The notes under the pieces are model-generated. The model saw only the letters and a program-made list of their open reading frames with translations. It was not told the DNA's origin and made no database searches. 64,000 nucleotides of DNA from Akkermansia muciniphila (GTDB lineage Bacteria; Verrucomicrobiota; Kiritimatiellia; RFP12; JAAYNR01): positions 1 to 64,000 of the forward strand of contig CAMBQN010000009.1 in assembly GCA_945870025.1 (NCBI GenBank). The letters run 5' to 3'. This document shows, piece by piece, positions 1-7,695 of the stretch; position 1 is the first letter of the stretch, and each line of letters opens with the position of its first letter. The translations under genes and the position numbers were made by a program.

Positions 1-162
1 GCGCGTGACGCCGTGCAAGTCGGAGACAATCTCCGACCTGCTCCGTAGAGGCATAGAGGGTGGTGTATTCATAGTCCCTAGTTTACTAGGGACTGTTGCC
101 GAATACAAGAGCAAAATTCAACTTCCAGCAAAAAAATGACTTTGCACCCACCCTTGACGCGA
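1..162. repeat. Spacer with two perfect hairpins
   Basis: No convincing gene is seen in this spacer. Positions 19-26 and 30-37 form a perfect 8-bp stem (GTCGGAGA) around a 3-nt loop. Positions 73-82 and 85-94 form a perfect 10-bp stem (AGTCCCTAGT) around TT. Neither is followed by a clear T-run on either strand, so they look more like small palindromic repeats than classical terminators, although either could end the minus-strand operon that reads towards them. Confidence 0.5.
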
Positions 163-387
163 CTACCAAGACAAAACAGGTCGGTACCGCACGATCACGA
201 TGCCCGATCCGCCTTTGCCGCCAGTCCCGCCTGTGTTTCCACCGCCGCCACCACCGCCTTCTTGCTTCTGTTCCACGACATCCTTCAACGCCTTGAGATC
301 CTTCCCCTCCGGGTCGCCCTTTGTCGTGGCGATATAGCCGCCCTCGCCGAACTCGTTCCAGGCATAGACCAGCACACGCGATCGACT
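163..387 (-). pseudogene. C-terminal remnant of GH99-like/WbsX protein fused to a glycine-rich tail
   Basis: This open stretch lies immediately after the TAG of the upstream SUMF1 gene and in the same frame. Its first part reads VLVYAWNEFGEGGYI, which resembles the C-terminal end of the GH99-like (WbsX-type) family. It then runs into a poly-Gly stretch and GGSGIVIVRY, a motif typical of glycine-rich tails of surface proteins. The only candidate start is a GTG at 375 with no ribosome binding site. The N-terminal catalytic part is absent, so it is most likely a recombination remnant. It could be expressed only by stop-codon readthrough. The family match is from memory of the motif. Confidence 0.55.
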
Positions 388-1863
388 CTACTGCGGAGCC
401 GTGCGCACACAGCGGAACTTGCCATCGTTCCGGCGTGAGGTATCCGCTACGGCGGCGTCCAGGCGGTCGGACACTCGCGTCTGCTCCAGACCTGGGACGT
501 GAATGTAACGCCGCCCGGAGCCTACGGCGTCCGCCTGCGGCCAATCGGCGGGCAACGCCAGTGTGCCAAGGCCGTGCGTGCCCTTGAAGCTCCGGCCCCT
601 GGCGTTGCCAACCGTCACCGCGCGCTCGCCGTGGGTCTCCCAACTCTTGATCGAGTCCCAGGGCCAGACTCCGATGCCGGCAATGCCCCAGTAGGACGGA
701 CCGACTTCCTGGATAACCGGTACGCGAAACCCGCGCACCGCCTTTTCCAATTCCAGCTCCGTCATCGGCCGCAGGCCCGCCCAAGCCGCGAAGCTCACGC
801 CGTCTTCCCACGAAATATAGCGCATGGCCGCCCCGTCACGCGGTCCACCAAGGCTGAACTTGTACGTATAGTTCGGCGCGGTCCCGCTCCTGATGACTCG
901 GCCGCCCTCCGCGCAGTATCGCGTGTCCGACTGCGCAGCCGTCAGGGTCTCGAGGAACTCAGACCAGTTGCGGTTGGTGATGTGCTTCTTCATGCAATAG
1001 AAAGCCTTGTAACCGTTCGGGAAAATGGACGGAATCTCCCCGCCGTCTTCCGGCTGGGCGCCAGGGCGCGCCCAGAGTCGGCCCGGCTGCCGGCCAGTGG
1101 GGATCGCGGCGGCGCTCAGCACCCGGTACGGCGGCGCCTGGGTTCCTTCGGCAGCAAAGGCGTAGAAGGAGCCGGACTCCCAGCCGCCCGCGCCCAGGTA
1201 GAACGGGCCCTCCGCCACATGAACCATCGCAAGGCCAAACGGCCGGATCTGGGCCTTGCCGAAGTCCGCGATTCCCTGCAAACCGGTCAAGTCACAAACC
1301 AACGTGACACCGCACGCTGTAACGGTGCCCCCGCCCTGCTCCGCCCGCCGGAGGAATACGCCGGTGAAGCCGTCCTGGCCCGCCGGTACGAGAAACTCCA
1401 GAAGCGTGTCGCGGCTCTCGGACCTGAAGATGTCAGGGCTCAATTCTATTCCCGCCGTCCGCTGCGAGTCCAACCGGCCTTGGTAATACGGCAAGCCGAC
1501 GGCGGCAGCGGGCGTGGGCGGCGGGATAGCCGTCTGGCCGTAGCCCGTCGGATTCAGCACGCGGTCCGCCACCAGCCGGACGTGCTGCCACGCGGACTTG
1601 TCGTCAGCCCGAACCTTGAGAAAGACCCAGGCCGCGTCGTGGTTGATATCGTTCCGCCAGGAATCCTCCCAGCGGACGTCAAACCGGACGGTCGCGGTCT
1701 TCGCGTCGCGTGCGGCAACCGTTACGTTCGCAAACTGCACCCATGGATCGAAGCACACGGTTTTCGAGTCGCGTCCCTCGACAAAGCCCCCCGCCTTCGC
1801 GCCGGCGACAGCGACAAGCAGGACCATGGCGCACGGGAACAGTGTTTTTTTGCAGTCAATCAT
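388..1863 (-). CDS. Exported single-domain SUMF1-like protein
   Basis: This is a 491-aa protein with a signal peptide (hydrophobic core at residues 10-24). About 150 residues follow that resemble the module found before every SUMF1 domain in this window (core DAAWVFLKVR). A SUMF1-fold domain then spans about residues 210-488, recognised by FYCMKKHITNRNWSEFLE, GLRPMTELELEKAVRG and a closing FRCVRTAP. The ATG overlaps the stop of the upstream 1416-aa gene by 4 nt and is preceded by GGAGGTGAAACC, so the two are translationally coupled. The paired cysteines of true formylglycine-generating enzymes are not seen, so sulfatase activation is unlikely. A binding or structural role at the cell surface is inferred. 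Its close paralogue is at 6196-7695. Confidence 0.85.
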   Translation of the reverse strand: MIDCKKTLFPCAMVLLVAVAGAKAGGFVEGRDSKTVCFDPWVQFANVTVAARDAKTATVRFDVRWEDSWRNDINHDAAWVFLKVRADDKSAWQHVRLVADRVLNPTGYGQTAIPPPTPAAAVGLPYYQGRLDSQRTAGIELSPDIFRSESRDTLLEFLVPAGQDGFTGVFLRRAEQGGGTVTACGVTLVCDLTGLQGIADFGKAQIRPFGLAMVHVAEGPFYLGAGGWESGSFYAFAAEGTQAPPYRVLSAAAIPTGRQPGRLWARPGAQPEDGGEIPSIFPNGYKAFYCMKKHITNRNWSEFLETLTAAQSDTRYCAEGGRVIRSGTAPNYTYKFSLGGPRDGAAMRYISWEDGVSFAAWAGLRPMTELELEKAVRGFRVPVIQEVGPSYWGIAGIGVWPWDSIKSWETHGERAVTVGNARGRSFKGTHGLGTLALPADWPQADAVGSGRRYIHVPGLEQTRVSDRLDAAVADTSRRNDGKFRCVRTAPQ

Positions 1864-4800
1864 GGTTTCACCTCCATATCGAACACCAGATCATCTATCC
1901 GACGGCCGTCCTTGGCGTCGTGGAACAGCACGTAGAGATTCCCGAGACCGTGCGGGCCATTCGCATCCGCATGGCACTGGACCAGCAGCGTATTGGCGCC
2001 CTTGCGAATATGAACCGGCTTGCGCAGCTCCTTCGCGCCCGGCCGCGAGTCGTACACGACCTCGCCGTTGAACCAGACGCGGCCGCGGAACGGCGGCGCC
2101 CCTTCAACCGGATTGATGCCCTGCAGCAGCAAGGTGTTGTCCAACCAGGTGTTGTTGATGGCTTCCCGCCCCATGTGGAGAACGGCTTCCCGGTCGGCGG
2201 GCGCCGTCATCCGGGTGGCCGCCTGCACGATCGAATTCTTCGCCGGCAGCGGCGCGAGCTGGCCGAGCCAGAGGCTAACGCCATGCGTCACGGTCTTCCA
2301 ATCCCCGCGCCGTTTGTCGAGTTTGAAGATGTCCAGCGGCGGCACCCAGTCGCTCTCCAGCTTCTTCGCGTCCTTCTGGGCAGCGGATTCTGTCATACCG
2401 GTCGACTCCAGAACCCCATCCAGGCCGTCCGTTCCCTTTTCCAATGTTCCGTCCGATTCACTCATCGCCACCGCCGCCCCGGTCAGGATCTGCCGCCGGC
2501 CGACCCACCAGCGCGATTGGACGCGCAGTTCGGCCACGACGTCGCAGGACTGCGGCTCGCCTTTGGCCATCGTAACGAGATAGGGCAAGCGATAGAGGCC
2601 AGAAGCGGTGAAGACCTGGCCCGGAATGGCGAACGCAGCCTCGGCGTTACCGCCAGCGGCAAGTTCGACGTTGCGCTTGGCCTCGGCTACCTTGACGCCA
2701 GGCGCCGGCGTCATCTCGAACGTCAGCGACTGCGGCCGGTCCGTGACATTGGTGACCAGCAGCGCCACCGTGCCACCGTCGATCGAGCCGATCACCGGCG
2801 GCGTCTCCGCAAGCGGATCCAGCAGCGGCAGCAGGACTGTCTGTTCGGCCAGCACGTCCCCGCCGGGTATCTGGATCCGGATGGGCAGAATCTGTCCCCG
2901 GCGGACGGCGCGCCCAGTCTGGCGGGTCAGTATCGTTAGAATCTTGAACGGGGTGGCGGCCTTCGGAGCCGCAGTGAAGGCGCGCGACGCGGCGCCTTGC
3001 GGGAAGCACGCCGCAGGCATCGGCGTGGTCACTTCAACCTTCATCGACTGGTCGGTGTCGTTGTGGAATCGGCCCGAGAGATAGAACACGGATACGTCCA
3101 GTGCGCGCAAGTCGGGCAACGGGTCCAGTTCCAGTCTGAACCCCGCACGCGGCAACGCGCCGGCGACCGCCGGCGCTGCCGGGGCGGTACGGACGCCGCG
3201 CCAGCCGTTGAAAACGGGATTGGGCAGCCGTCCGCTCTGGCGGGCGGTATCTTCGCCGGTTGCATACGGCCTGCGGGACGACACCGGGCCGAGGCTGCAC
3301 CCGCTGCCGCGGCTCATGGTGCCATCGGCCTTCGGAGGCGGCCAGTCGGCGGGCAGGGCCGTTGTGCCAGGACCGTGCGTGCCCGCAAACGCCCGCGCCG
3401 CCGGAGTCGCCACCGATACCACGCGGCCATACACCATGCCCAAGTTCAACTCACGGAAACCCCAATACGCGGCGGCGGTCTCATTAGGCCGCGGCTCCAG
3501 GGGGCCGCGACAGGCCTTTTCGTACTCGAGTTCGGTCATCGGCCGCAGCCCCGCCCAGGCGCCGAACGCTGCCCCTTGCCACCAGGTCAGTCCGAGCGCG
3601 TCCGCAGATCCATCCATGACAACAGCCGGCCCGTTCCCTGCGCGATAGGCATGGTCGGCTGACCGGACATCGGACTGCATCGCGAGAAAACCGGCAAACT
3701 GACCCTGCTTGATCGAGTACTTCATGCCGTAGAACGCCCGGTAGCCGTTGGGGAATGCCGCCGGAATTTCGCCGGCGTCCGAGCCATCTGGCAGCACGCC
3801 CGTAGCCCAGAGCCGGCCGGCCTGCGGGCCGGTAGGAATCGTGCCCGCGTCCAGCACCCGGTACGGCCGCGTGTTCTGGCTGCCGTCGGTGTACTGGTAG
3901 AAGCGGTTCTGCTCGGCACCGCCCGAGCCCAGAGAGAACGGCCCTTCGGCGACATAGACCATTTCGAGGCCGAAGGCATGGAGAGAAGTGTTCAGTGTTC
4001 GGTGTTCAGTGTTCAGTGATTGAGCGTCGCACACTACGGTCACGCCTTTCGCCGCAAGTGGACCGGTTCCCGCTGCGGCGCGTTGGATGAATACACCCAT
4101 GAAGCCGTCGGGACCGGCGGGCACGACACATTCCAATTTCGTGCCTTCGCCCTGACCGTAACCCGTCGGGTTGAGAGTCTTGTCCGCGACCAATCTCACA
4201 TGCTGCCACTCGGCCGCGCCTGCTCCGAGCTCCGTAGCGGAGCCCTTGGTCCGCGCCTTGAAAAAGACCCAGGCGGCGTCGTGGTTGGTCGCGTTCCGCC
4301 AGGAGTCATCCCAGGCGATGTCGAACTTGAGTGTCGCGGTCTTCGCGTCGAGCGGCGTCAGGGACAGGTTGGTAATGCGCAACGCTTCGTTGAACCACGC
4401 CGCAGCATTCGTGCTCTCGTCCGGCAAGGCGACGGGCGCCTGACCAGCCGCCGCCGAACGCACGAACCGGAATCCGCAGGATCTTCGCCGTCCCCATGTG
4501 GAAAGAAGGAGATTCTCCCGGTGCGAGACGTGCCACCGGGTCTCGGGCGTGCCACCCTCTCCGCCACGCCCTGCCTCGGCAAGACCGAGCGCCCGCCAAT
4601 CGTCTGGACCGGTCGGCGTGCCCACCCCGTGTCGACCCGCGTAATGCCGGCCACTGGGGTGGCCCAGGCTCACCGTCATGTCCCACAGGCTGCCGCTCAA
4701 GTCCAGAACCCCCCAGTACGACGCTCGGGCCGCAGCGCGTCCGCCATCCGCGCCCGGCGCAGAGCCGCCCCAGGCATATTCGTCCGGACTGGGCTTGAGC

Positions 4801-6110
4801 GGACCCCGGCAGGCCTTTTCAAATTCCAGCTCCGTCATCGGCCGCAATCCCGCCCAGCCGGCGTATGCCATGCCGGCGGACCACGTTATGCCGCTGCACA
4901 CACTCCCCGGCGCCGCCGCCACATACTTCGCCGCCGAGCCCGCGCCCTCAACCCTGATTTCGACGGCGCTCCCCAGGTCCTTCTGCAAAGCCGCCTGCCC
5001 TTCGGCGCTGACGCTGTTGCTGTTGCTGTTGAGATAAGCCTCCCAGTCGCCCTGTGTAATCTCGCGCTTCATGCAATAGAACGCCGAGAAGCCCTTGGGG
5101 AACGGGGCCGGCAACGGCTGCGTCAGCACGCTGTTGAAATCGTCGGATGTGAACAGGCCATCACTGTTTCCGAGGTTCTTTGAATCCGCGCCGCCCAAAG
5201 TAAGCGCCGCTTCACTTTCGATCCGGAACGGCGCGGTCGTGACGCCGGCCGTGAATGGACCCGCAACGCCATTGGTTGTGCCGTCGCCGGTGCGAAAGCG
5301 CGGTATCCCCCGCTCCGAGAGACCCCGGCGAGAGTCCACAACGCCATTGGTTGTGCCGTCGCCGGCCCAGAAGGCCCCCTCGGGCACATAGACCATGGCG
5401 ACGGCGAAGACCTGAATTTCCGTCTTGTCAGCCTTGTCCGCCGCATCTTTCGCCGTTGTGGAGGCCGTGATCATCTTGTCCACTTCGTTGGCTACCGGAT
5501 CGAATGCCTCGTCCAGCGAGATGCCTGCTTTGCCGCCATTGGCCTTCCGTGCGGCTGGCGCGCGGCTGCCGGGCACGACTATCTTGTCCACGCTCGCCAC
5601 ACCGTCCGATGCGTGCAGCCACCGCAGCGTCACGCCCTTCCAGACGTTCGGGCCGAACCCGGGTGCGCCGCGGTAGACAAACACCCCGAGCCCGCGACGT
5701 CCGTCATCTGCTGGCCCCACATCCAGTCTGGCTCCGGCCGGAACCGAGAAGTCGGCCGTGTTTGTCGAAAGCGTGGCGTGCGACCAGCCGTCCGCGCCGG
5801 GTTTGCGGAACTTGATGAACACCCAGGCCGCGTCCCAGTTCTCCAGCGACAGCTTGCCCTTGCCGCCATGTTGTTCCTCGCCCACATCCCAGGTCTCCCG
5901 CCATGACTGATCCCACGCGAGATCGAACGTGATCGTGCCCGCGCCCTTGGCATCGGATGGCTTGCAGCTTACGTTGGTGATCCGGATGGGGTCGGCTTTC
6001 CCCGTGCCCGTGAACCGCGCATCAACGGGGTCAGCCGCCCAAACCGACGTGGCCACTAACGCCAGCAGTGTGCAAGAGGCGAAGGGCCAATAGACAGTTG
6101 TCTTCTTCAT
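1860..6110 (-). CDS. Large exported double-SUMF1 protein
   Basis: This protein is about 1416 aa. The ATG at 6110 was chosen because GGAG lies 6 nt upstream; an in-frame ATG at 6122 lacks such spacing. After a signal peptide (to about residue 25) the order is: unnamed module (NWDAAWVFIKFR), SUMF1 domain 1 (about 240-560, closing CGFRFVRSA), second module (about 580-700), SUMF1 domain 2 (about 715-960, closing GWRGVRTAP), an uncharacterised beta-rich region, and a C-terminal domain with KGANTLLVQ, like the galactose-binding-fold appendages of glycosidases. No enzyme active site is evident. It carries two local oddities: a heptamer repeat in the linker before SUMF1 domain 2 and a 75-bp direct-repeat insertion in SUMF1 domain 1. 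It is the paralogue of 7692-11948. An extracellular adhesion or carbohydrate-binding role is inference. Confidence 0.85.
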   Translation of the reverse strand: MKKTTVYWPFASCTLLALVATSVWAADPVDARFTGTGKADPIRITNVSCKPSDAKGAGTITFDLAWDQSWRETWDVGEEQHGGKGKLSLENWDAAWVFIKFRKPGADGWSHATLSTNTADFSVPAGARLDVGPADDGRRGLGVFVYRGAPGFGPNVWKGVTLRWLHASDGVASVDKIVVPGSRAPAARKANGGKAGISLDEAFDPVANEVDKMITASTTAKDAADKADKTEIQVFAVAMVYVPEGAFWAGDGTTNGVVDSRRGLSERGIPRFRTGDGTTNGVAGPFTAGVTTAPFRIESEAALTLGGADSKNLGNSDGLFTSDDFNSVLTQPLPAPFPKGFSAFYCMKREITQGDWEAYLNSNSNSVSAEGQAALQKDLGSAVEIRVEGAGSAAKYVAAAPGSVCSGITWSAGMAYAGWAGLRPMTELEFEKACRGPLKPSPDEYAWGGSAPGADGGRAAARASYWGVLDLSGSLWDMTVSLGHPSGRHYAGRHGVGTPTGPDDWRALGLAEAGRGGEGGTPETRWHVSHRENLLLSTWGRRRSCGFRFVRSAAAGQAPVALPDESTNAAAWFNEALRITNLSLTPLDAKTATLKFDIAWDDSWRNATNHDAAWVFFKARTKGSATELGAGAAEWQHVRLVADKTLNPTGYGQGEGTKLECVVPAGPDGFMGVFIQRAAAGTGPLAAKGVTVVCDAQSLNTEHRTLNTSLHAFGLEMVYVAEGPFSLGSGGAEQNRFYQYTDGSQNTRPYRVLDAGTIPTGPQAGRLWATGVLPDGSDAGEIPAAFPNGYRAFYGMKYSIKQGQFAGFLAMQSDVRSADHAYRAGNGPAVVMDGSADALGLTWWQGAAFGAWAGLRPMTELEYEKACRGPLEPRPNETAAAYWGFRELNLGMVYGRVVSVATPAARAFAGTHGPGTTALPADWPPPKADGTMSRGSGCSLGPVSSRRPYATGEDTARQSGRLPNPVFNGWRGVRTAPAAPAVAGALPRAGFRLELDPLPDLRALDVSVFYLSGRFHNDTDQSMKVEVTTPMPAACFPQGAASRAFTAAPKAATPFKILTILTRQTGRAVRRGQILPIRIQIPGGDVLAEQTVLLPLLDPLAETPPVIGSIDGGTVALLVTNVTDRPQSLTFEMTPAPGVKVAEAKRNVELAAGGNAEAAFAIPGQVFTASGLYRLPYLVTMAKGEPQSCDVVAELRVQSRWWVGRRQILTGAAVAMSESDGTLEKGTDGLDGVLESTGMTESAAQKDAKKLESDWVPPLDIFKLDKRRGDWKTVTHGVSLWLGQLAPLPAKNSIVQAATRMTAPADREAVLHMGREAINNTWLDNTLLLQGINPVEGAPPFRGRVWFNGEVVYDSRPGAKELRKPVHIRKGANTLLVQCHADANGPHGLGNLYVLFHDAKDGRRIDDLVFDMEVKP
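3988..4015. repeat. Heptamer array (GTGTTCN x4) inside a coding region
   Basis: Four tandem 7-nt units of the form GTGTTCA or GTGTTCG lie inside the 1860-6110 gene. On the coding strand they give the low-complexity linker NTEHRTLNTS between the module and SUMF1 domain 2. The paralogous gene has a different heptamer array (9801-9842) at the same place. Confidence 0.85.
5264..5365. repeat. 27-bp direct repeat bounding an in-frame insertion
   Basis: A 27-bp sequence starting CAACGCCATTGG occurs at 5264-5290 and again at 5339-5365, exactly 75 bp (25 codons) apart. It duplicates the peptide GDGTTNGV in SUMF1 domain 1. The paralogue at 7692-11948 has only one copy, so this gene gained 25 codons. 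Confidence 0.85.
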
Positions 6111-6126
6111 GGTCATCTCCATTCTC

Positions 6127-6176
6127 TCGATGGCTATCGACCACTATCGAATGCAATCGACCGCGGTCGTAGATCT
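6127..6176. repeat. Period-10 TCGA array upstream of an RBS
   Basis: TCGA recurs at 6127, 6137, 6147 and 6157, with a TCGT at 6167, giving an exact 10-nt period. The last units include the 12-bp palindrome CGACCGCGGTCG. The array lies between the two SUMF1 gene pairs and ends a few bases 5' of the GGAG that serves the ATG at 6110. Confidence 0.8.
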
Positions 6177-6195
6177 GTTGCTGGCCTTTCGACCT

Positions 6196-7695
6196 CTACT
6201 CCTTTGGGGCGCTGCGCACGGCGCGCATCTTGTACGACATCAACCGCCGCGGGTCCGCAGCGTCGGCGAGAAACCGGTCGGAGAGGAGCGTGCGCGCCAG
6301 GTCGACGTCGGTGAACCGGTAGTGCGTGCAGCGGAAGCCGGCGCCGACGGCATCCGCCTGCGGCCAGTCCGACGGCACCACGGCGGTCCCGTTGCCGTGT
6401 GTGCCCTTGAACCCGCGGCCATTGGCGTTGCCCACCGTCACCGCCTGCTCGCCCTGGGGGTGCCAACCCTTGAAGGCGTGCCATGCCGCGCTACTGAACG
6501 GTTCGATGCCCCAGTAACTCGCGCAACATTCGTCGGCCAAAGGCAAGCGCGGGCCGCGTACCGCTTTCTCGACCTCGAGTTCCGTCATCGGCCGCAAACC
6601 GGCCCAGGCCGCAAATGCCGCGCCGTCCGGCCAGGACATGCCGAAGCATCCCGCGCCACACCGGGGATCGCCGGAGTGGTGTTGATACGTGTAGTTCGGA
6701 GCCGTGCCCGTCCGCGAAACCTGGGTGTGACTCCGGCCGGTGTAGGCGACTCCCCGGATCCACTTGGCGGAGGTGTTCCATCGCTCTTCCGCTTGAGCGA
6801 CGGGGATGGTTTCTAAGAACCAGGCGTATTGCCGGGATGTGATGTGCTGCTGCATGCAGTAGAACGCCGCGTAGCCGTTGGGGAACGAGGCCGGAATCTC
6901 GCCGCCATCCTCCGGTTGAGCGGCGTTGCGCGCCCAGAGCCGGCCCTGCTTCTTGCCCGTCGGGATCGCTCCGGAGCCGGTCACCCGGTACGCCGGCGCG
7001 CTCTGGTGGTCCTCGGTGTACGCATAGAACGCGTTCGCCTCCGTGCCACCCGATCCCAGATAGAACGCGCCTTCGGGCACATAGATCATCTGCAGTCCGA
7101 ACGCCCGTATCTGCGCCTTGAGGGGATCCGCCAGTCCCTTGCAGGCGGTGGTGTCCCAGACCACCGTCACGCCGTGCGCGCGCACGGTCCCGACGCCCGG
7201 ATCGGCGCGCCTCAGGAAGAAGCCGGTGAGGCCGTCGGCACCAGCCGGAACCAGGAATTCCAGGAGCGTATCACGCTCTTCCACCGCGAAGAAGAACTCA
7301 CGGCTGCGTTCCAGCCCGCCGGGTTTGTCGTAGTCCGCCCGCCCCGAAAGGTAGGAGGGCAGGCGAGTCTCCTTGCGCGGTGGCGGCAGGATGATCTTCT
7401 CCTGGCCATAGCCGGCCGGATTCAGCGTACGATCCGCGGCCAGCCGCACGTGTTGCCACTCGGACTGATCGTCGGCGCGCACCTTGAAGAACACCCAGGC
7501 CGCGTCATGATTGATGCCGTTCCGCCACGAGTCCTCCCAGTCGACATCGAAGCGGATGGTCGCGGTCTTCCCGTCGCGCGCGATGACCGTCACGTTGGTG
7601 ATGGGAACCTGCGGATCAAAAGGGTTGCCGGCTGTGCCGGTGTCGACCAGAAGAGTGCCGAGCAGCGCTGACAATATGAAGCGGGTCCTATTCAT
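6196..7695 (-). CDS. Exported single-domain SUMF1-like protein (paralogue)
   Basis: This is a 499-aa protein with a signal peptide (MNRTRFILSALLGTLLVDTGTA). The DAAWVFFKVR module follows and then a SUMF1-fold domain with FYCMQQHITSRQYAWFLE and GLRPMTELEVEKAVRG, closing MRAVRSAP. It matches the 388-1863 protein along its whole length. Its ATG overlaps the stop of the upstream double-SUMF1 gene by 4 nt and carries the same GGAGGTGAAACC leader, so both gene content and translation signals were duplicated together. The active-site cysteines of formylglycine-generating enzymes are not seen. The function is unknown; secretion to the cell envelope or surface is inferred from the signal peptide. Confidence 0.85.
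   Translation of the reverse strand: MNRTRFILSALLGTLLVDTGTAGNPFDPQVPITNVTVIARDGKTATIRFDVDWEDSWRNGINHDAAWVFFKVRADDQSEWQHVRLAADRTLNPAGYGQEKIILPPPRKETRLPSYLSGRADYDKPGGLERSREFFFAVEERDTLLEFLVPAGADGLTGFFLRRADPGVGTVRAHGVTVVWDTTACKGLADPLKAQIRAFGLQMIYVPEGAFYLGSGGTEANAFYAYTEDHQSAPAYRVTGSGAIPTGKKQGRLWARNAAQPEDGGEIPASFPNGYAAFYCMQQHITSRQYAWFLETIPVAQAEERWNTSAKWIRGVAYTGRSHTQVSRTGTAPNYTYQHHSGDPRCGAGCFGMSWPDGAAFAAWAGLRPMTELEVEKAVRGPRLPLADECCASYWGIEPFSSAAWHAFKGWHPQGEQAVTVGNANGRGFKGTHGNGTAVVPSDWPQADAVGAGFRCTHYRFTDVDLARTLLSDRFLADAADPRRLMSYKMRAVRSAPKE

Noticed and set aside
4020-5183. Long plus-strand frames opposite the SUMF1 genes (also 499-1935, 1710-2939, 10500-11705)
   Set aside because: Arg/Pro/Gly-rich translations without motifs, lying opposite genes with signal peptides, domain matches and good leaders.
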